6,154 nt of DNA from Spirochaetota bacterium (lineage in GTDB: Bacteria > Spirochaetota > Spirochaetia > DTKZ01), in NCBI GenBank assembly GCA_029562045.1, contig JAKQWJ010000320.1:1-6154 (forward strand). Direction: 5' to 3'. A model generated the notes under the pieces. The model saw nothing but the letters and a program-made list of their open reading frames with translations. It searched no databases and was not told where the DNA came from. The translations under genes were made by a program, and so were the position numbers. Positions 4,994 through 6,154 of this stretch are shown piece by piece (the stretch's first letter is position 1; the number at the start of each line of letters is the position of its first letter).

Positions 4994-6154
4994 ATGGAGT
5001 TCGAAGCGGTCATCGGCCTGGAAATTCATATCGAACTGAACAGCGCGACAAAGCTCTTCTGCGATTGCCCGAACAATCCCGGAGACCCGCCGAACCTGAA
5101 CACCTGCCCCGTCTGCCTCTGGCATCCCGGCGCCGTCCCGGGCTTAAGCCGGCAGGCGGTGGAGAAGGCGGCCCTGCTGTGTCTATCCCTGGACGGGGAG
5201 CTCCAGGCCAGGAGCGCCTTCGATCAGAAGGTCTACTACTACCCCGATCTGCTCAAGGGCTACCAGCTTTCCCAGGCTCATTTCCCCCTGTGCCGGGGGG
5301 GGGGCATCGCGATAACCGACGAGGAGGGAAACACCAGGACCCCCCGGATTCATCATATCCACATGGAAGAGGACGTGGCCAAGCTGATCCATGAGACCGA
5401 GGGCCGCAGACCTGTCAGTCTGGTGGATTTCAACCGCGCCGGCGCCCCCCTGGTGGAGATCGTCACCGAGCCGGATTTCCGGACCCCCTTCGAGGCGATG
5501 GAGTTCCTGAAGGCTCTGCGGGCCCGGGTGCGGTACAGCGGGGCCTCGGAGTGCAGCATGGAAAAGGGCAGCATGCGGGTGGACGCGAACATCTCCATCC
5601 GCCCCCGGGGGACCACGGAGCTCAACCCCAAGGTGGAGGTGAAAAACATGAACTCCATCCGCCACGTGGGGGACGCGGCGGCCCATGAAATTTCCCGCCA
5701 GACCGACGCCGTCCTGAGGGGGGAAAAGATCGTCTCCCACACCCGGCTCTGGGATCCGGAAAAAAAGGCCACTCTGCCCATGCGGGCCAAGTTCGAGGGC
5801 CCCGTGGTGCCTGACCCGACCCTTCCGGTGGTGGAACTGGACCCCCGTTGGGTCGCGGAGCTGCGGAGCCGCCTGCCCGAGATGCCCGCAGCCCGGGCCC
5901 GGCGCTATGTGGAGCGTCATGGATTGCCCGCCGAAGAGGCGGCCTTCCTCAGCGCCGACCCGGACACGGCGGCCTACTTCGACGAGCTGACCCGGGAGGG
6001 CGCCCACCCCCGGACGGGGTTCCACTGGATCGCCACCCAGCTCCTTCCGGGACTCCGGGAACGGGGTCTGGAACTGGAGGCATCTCCCGTGTCCCCCCGG
6101 CGGCTGGCGGCCCTTCTGGCCCTGCTGGCCCGGGAGGAGATCAACGCCGGGGCG
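4994..6154 (+). CDS. gatB: Asp-tRNA(Asn)/Glu-tRNA(Gln) amidotransferase subunit GatB (3' end outside window)
   Basis: 387 residues are visible; GatB is usually about 475, so the C-terminal YqeY-like tail domain is cut off. GatB phosphorylates the Asp (or Glu) on the mischarged tRNA and replaces the phosphate with ammonia. Seen: VIGLEIHIEL with His12, the zinc-ligand pairs C23/C25 (FCDC) and C38/C41 (CPVC), YYYPDLLKGYQLSQ (81-94), IHMEEDVAKLIH with Glu125, NRAGAPLVEIV with Glu155, GSMRVDANISIRPRG (192-206) and VEVKNMNSI (214-222). His12, Glu125 and Glu155 correspond to the metal and transamidation site described for S. aureus GatB. After TRLWDPEKKATLPMRAK (250-266) the usual DYRYFPEPDLP is replaced by a shorter FEGPVVPDPTLP. 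It starts 5 nt after the gatA stop. It is the best conserved of the amidotransferase subunits here. Confidence 0.95.
   Translation, partial: MEFEAVIGLEIHIELNSATKLFCDCPNNPGDPPNLNTCPVCLWHPGAVPGLSRQAVEKAALLCLSLDGELQARSAFDQKVYYYPDLLKGYQLSQAHFPLCRGGGIAITDEEGNTRTPRIHHIHMEEDVAKLIHETEGRRPVSLVDFNRAGAPLVEIVTEPDFRTPFEAMEFLKALRARVRYSGASECSMEKGSMRVDANISIRPRGTTELNPKVEVKNMNSIRHVGDAAAHEISRQTDAVLRGEKIVSHTRLWDPEKKATLPMRAKFEGPVVPDPTLPVVELDPRWVAELRSRLPEMPAARARRYVERHGLPAEEAAFLSADPDTAAYFDELTREGAHPRTGFHWIATQLLPGLRERGLELEASPVSPRRLAALLALLAREEINAGA

Noticed and set aside
5183..6025. A 280-codon minus-strand open frame opposite gatB.
   Set aside because: It lies wholly inside gatB, which has clear motifs, and its translation matches no family I recognise.

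Overview
This is a GC-rich bacterial window carrying two co-directional blocks, all on the + strand. The organism is probably an anaerobe. The combination of GC content, dhaKL and a divergent aspS-gatC/gatA/gatB set made me think of Synergistota, but that is a weak inference no marker here settles. Reading frames are tight, with short or overlapping gene junctions.

Block 1 (1-1399) is the 3' part of dhaK, then dhaL (overlapping as GTGA), then a small antibiotic-biosynthesis-monooxygenase (ABM) fold protein 3 nt later. DhaK and DhaL together would transfer phosphate to dihydroxyacetone or a related short ketose. The last 54 bases of the ABM gene, with 20 bases of downstream DNA, are tandemly duplicated as a 74-bp unit. 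An extremely GC-rich spacer (about 1474-1615) follows, containing a perfect 14-bp inverted repeat, and then a short AT-richer leader in front of the next block.

Block 2 (1679-6154, running off the end) is a compact transfer-RNA amidation operon. Its first gene encodes a full AspRS with a 108-residue C-terminal tail that reads as a GatC subunit. Next come a short GatA-like protein and GatB, separated by 10 and 5 nt. The AspRS has the His typical of non-discriminating enzymes that charge both tRNA-Asp and tRNA-Asn. The expected pathway is therefore Asp-tRNA(Asn) made by the AspRS part and converted to Asn-tRNA(Asn) by GatCAB, with the synthetase and amidotransferase physically tethered.

The most striking point is the GatA. 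It is only 392 residues, lacks the usual N-terminal helices, and has lost the catalytic Lys and the residues expected to bind glutamine, while its C-terminal half is well conserved. GatB keeps its zinc ligands and transamidation-site acids but lacks the usual DYRYF motif. The operon looks like a tethered, glutaminase-deficient Asp-tRNA(Asn) amidotransferase that may take ammonia directly or from another donor. That last statement is inference.
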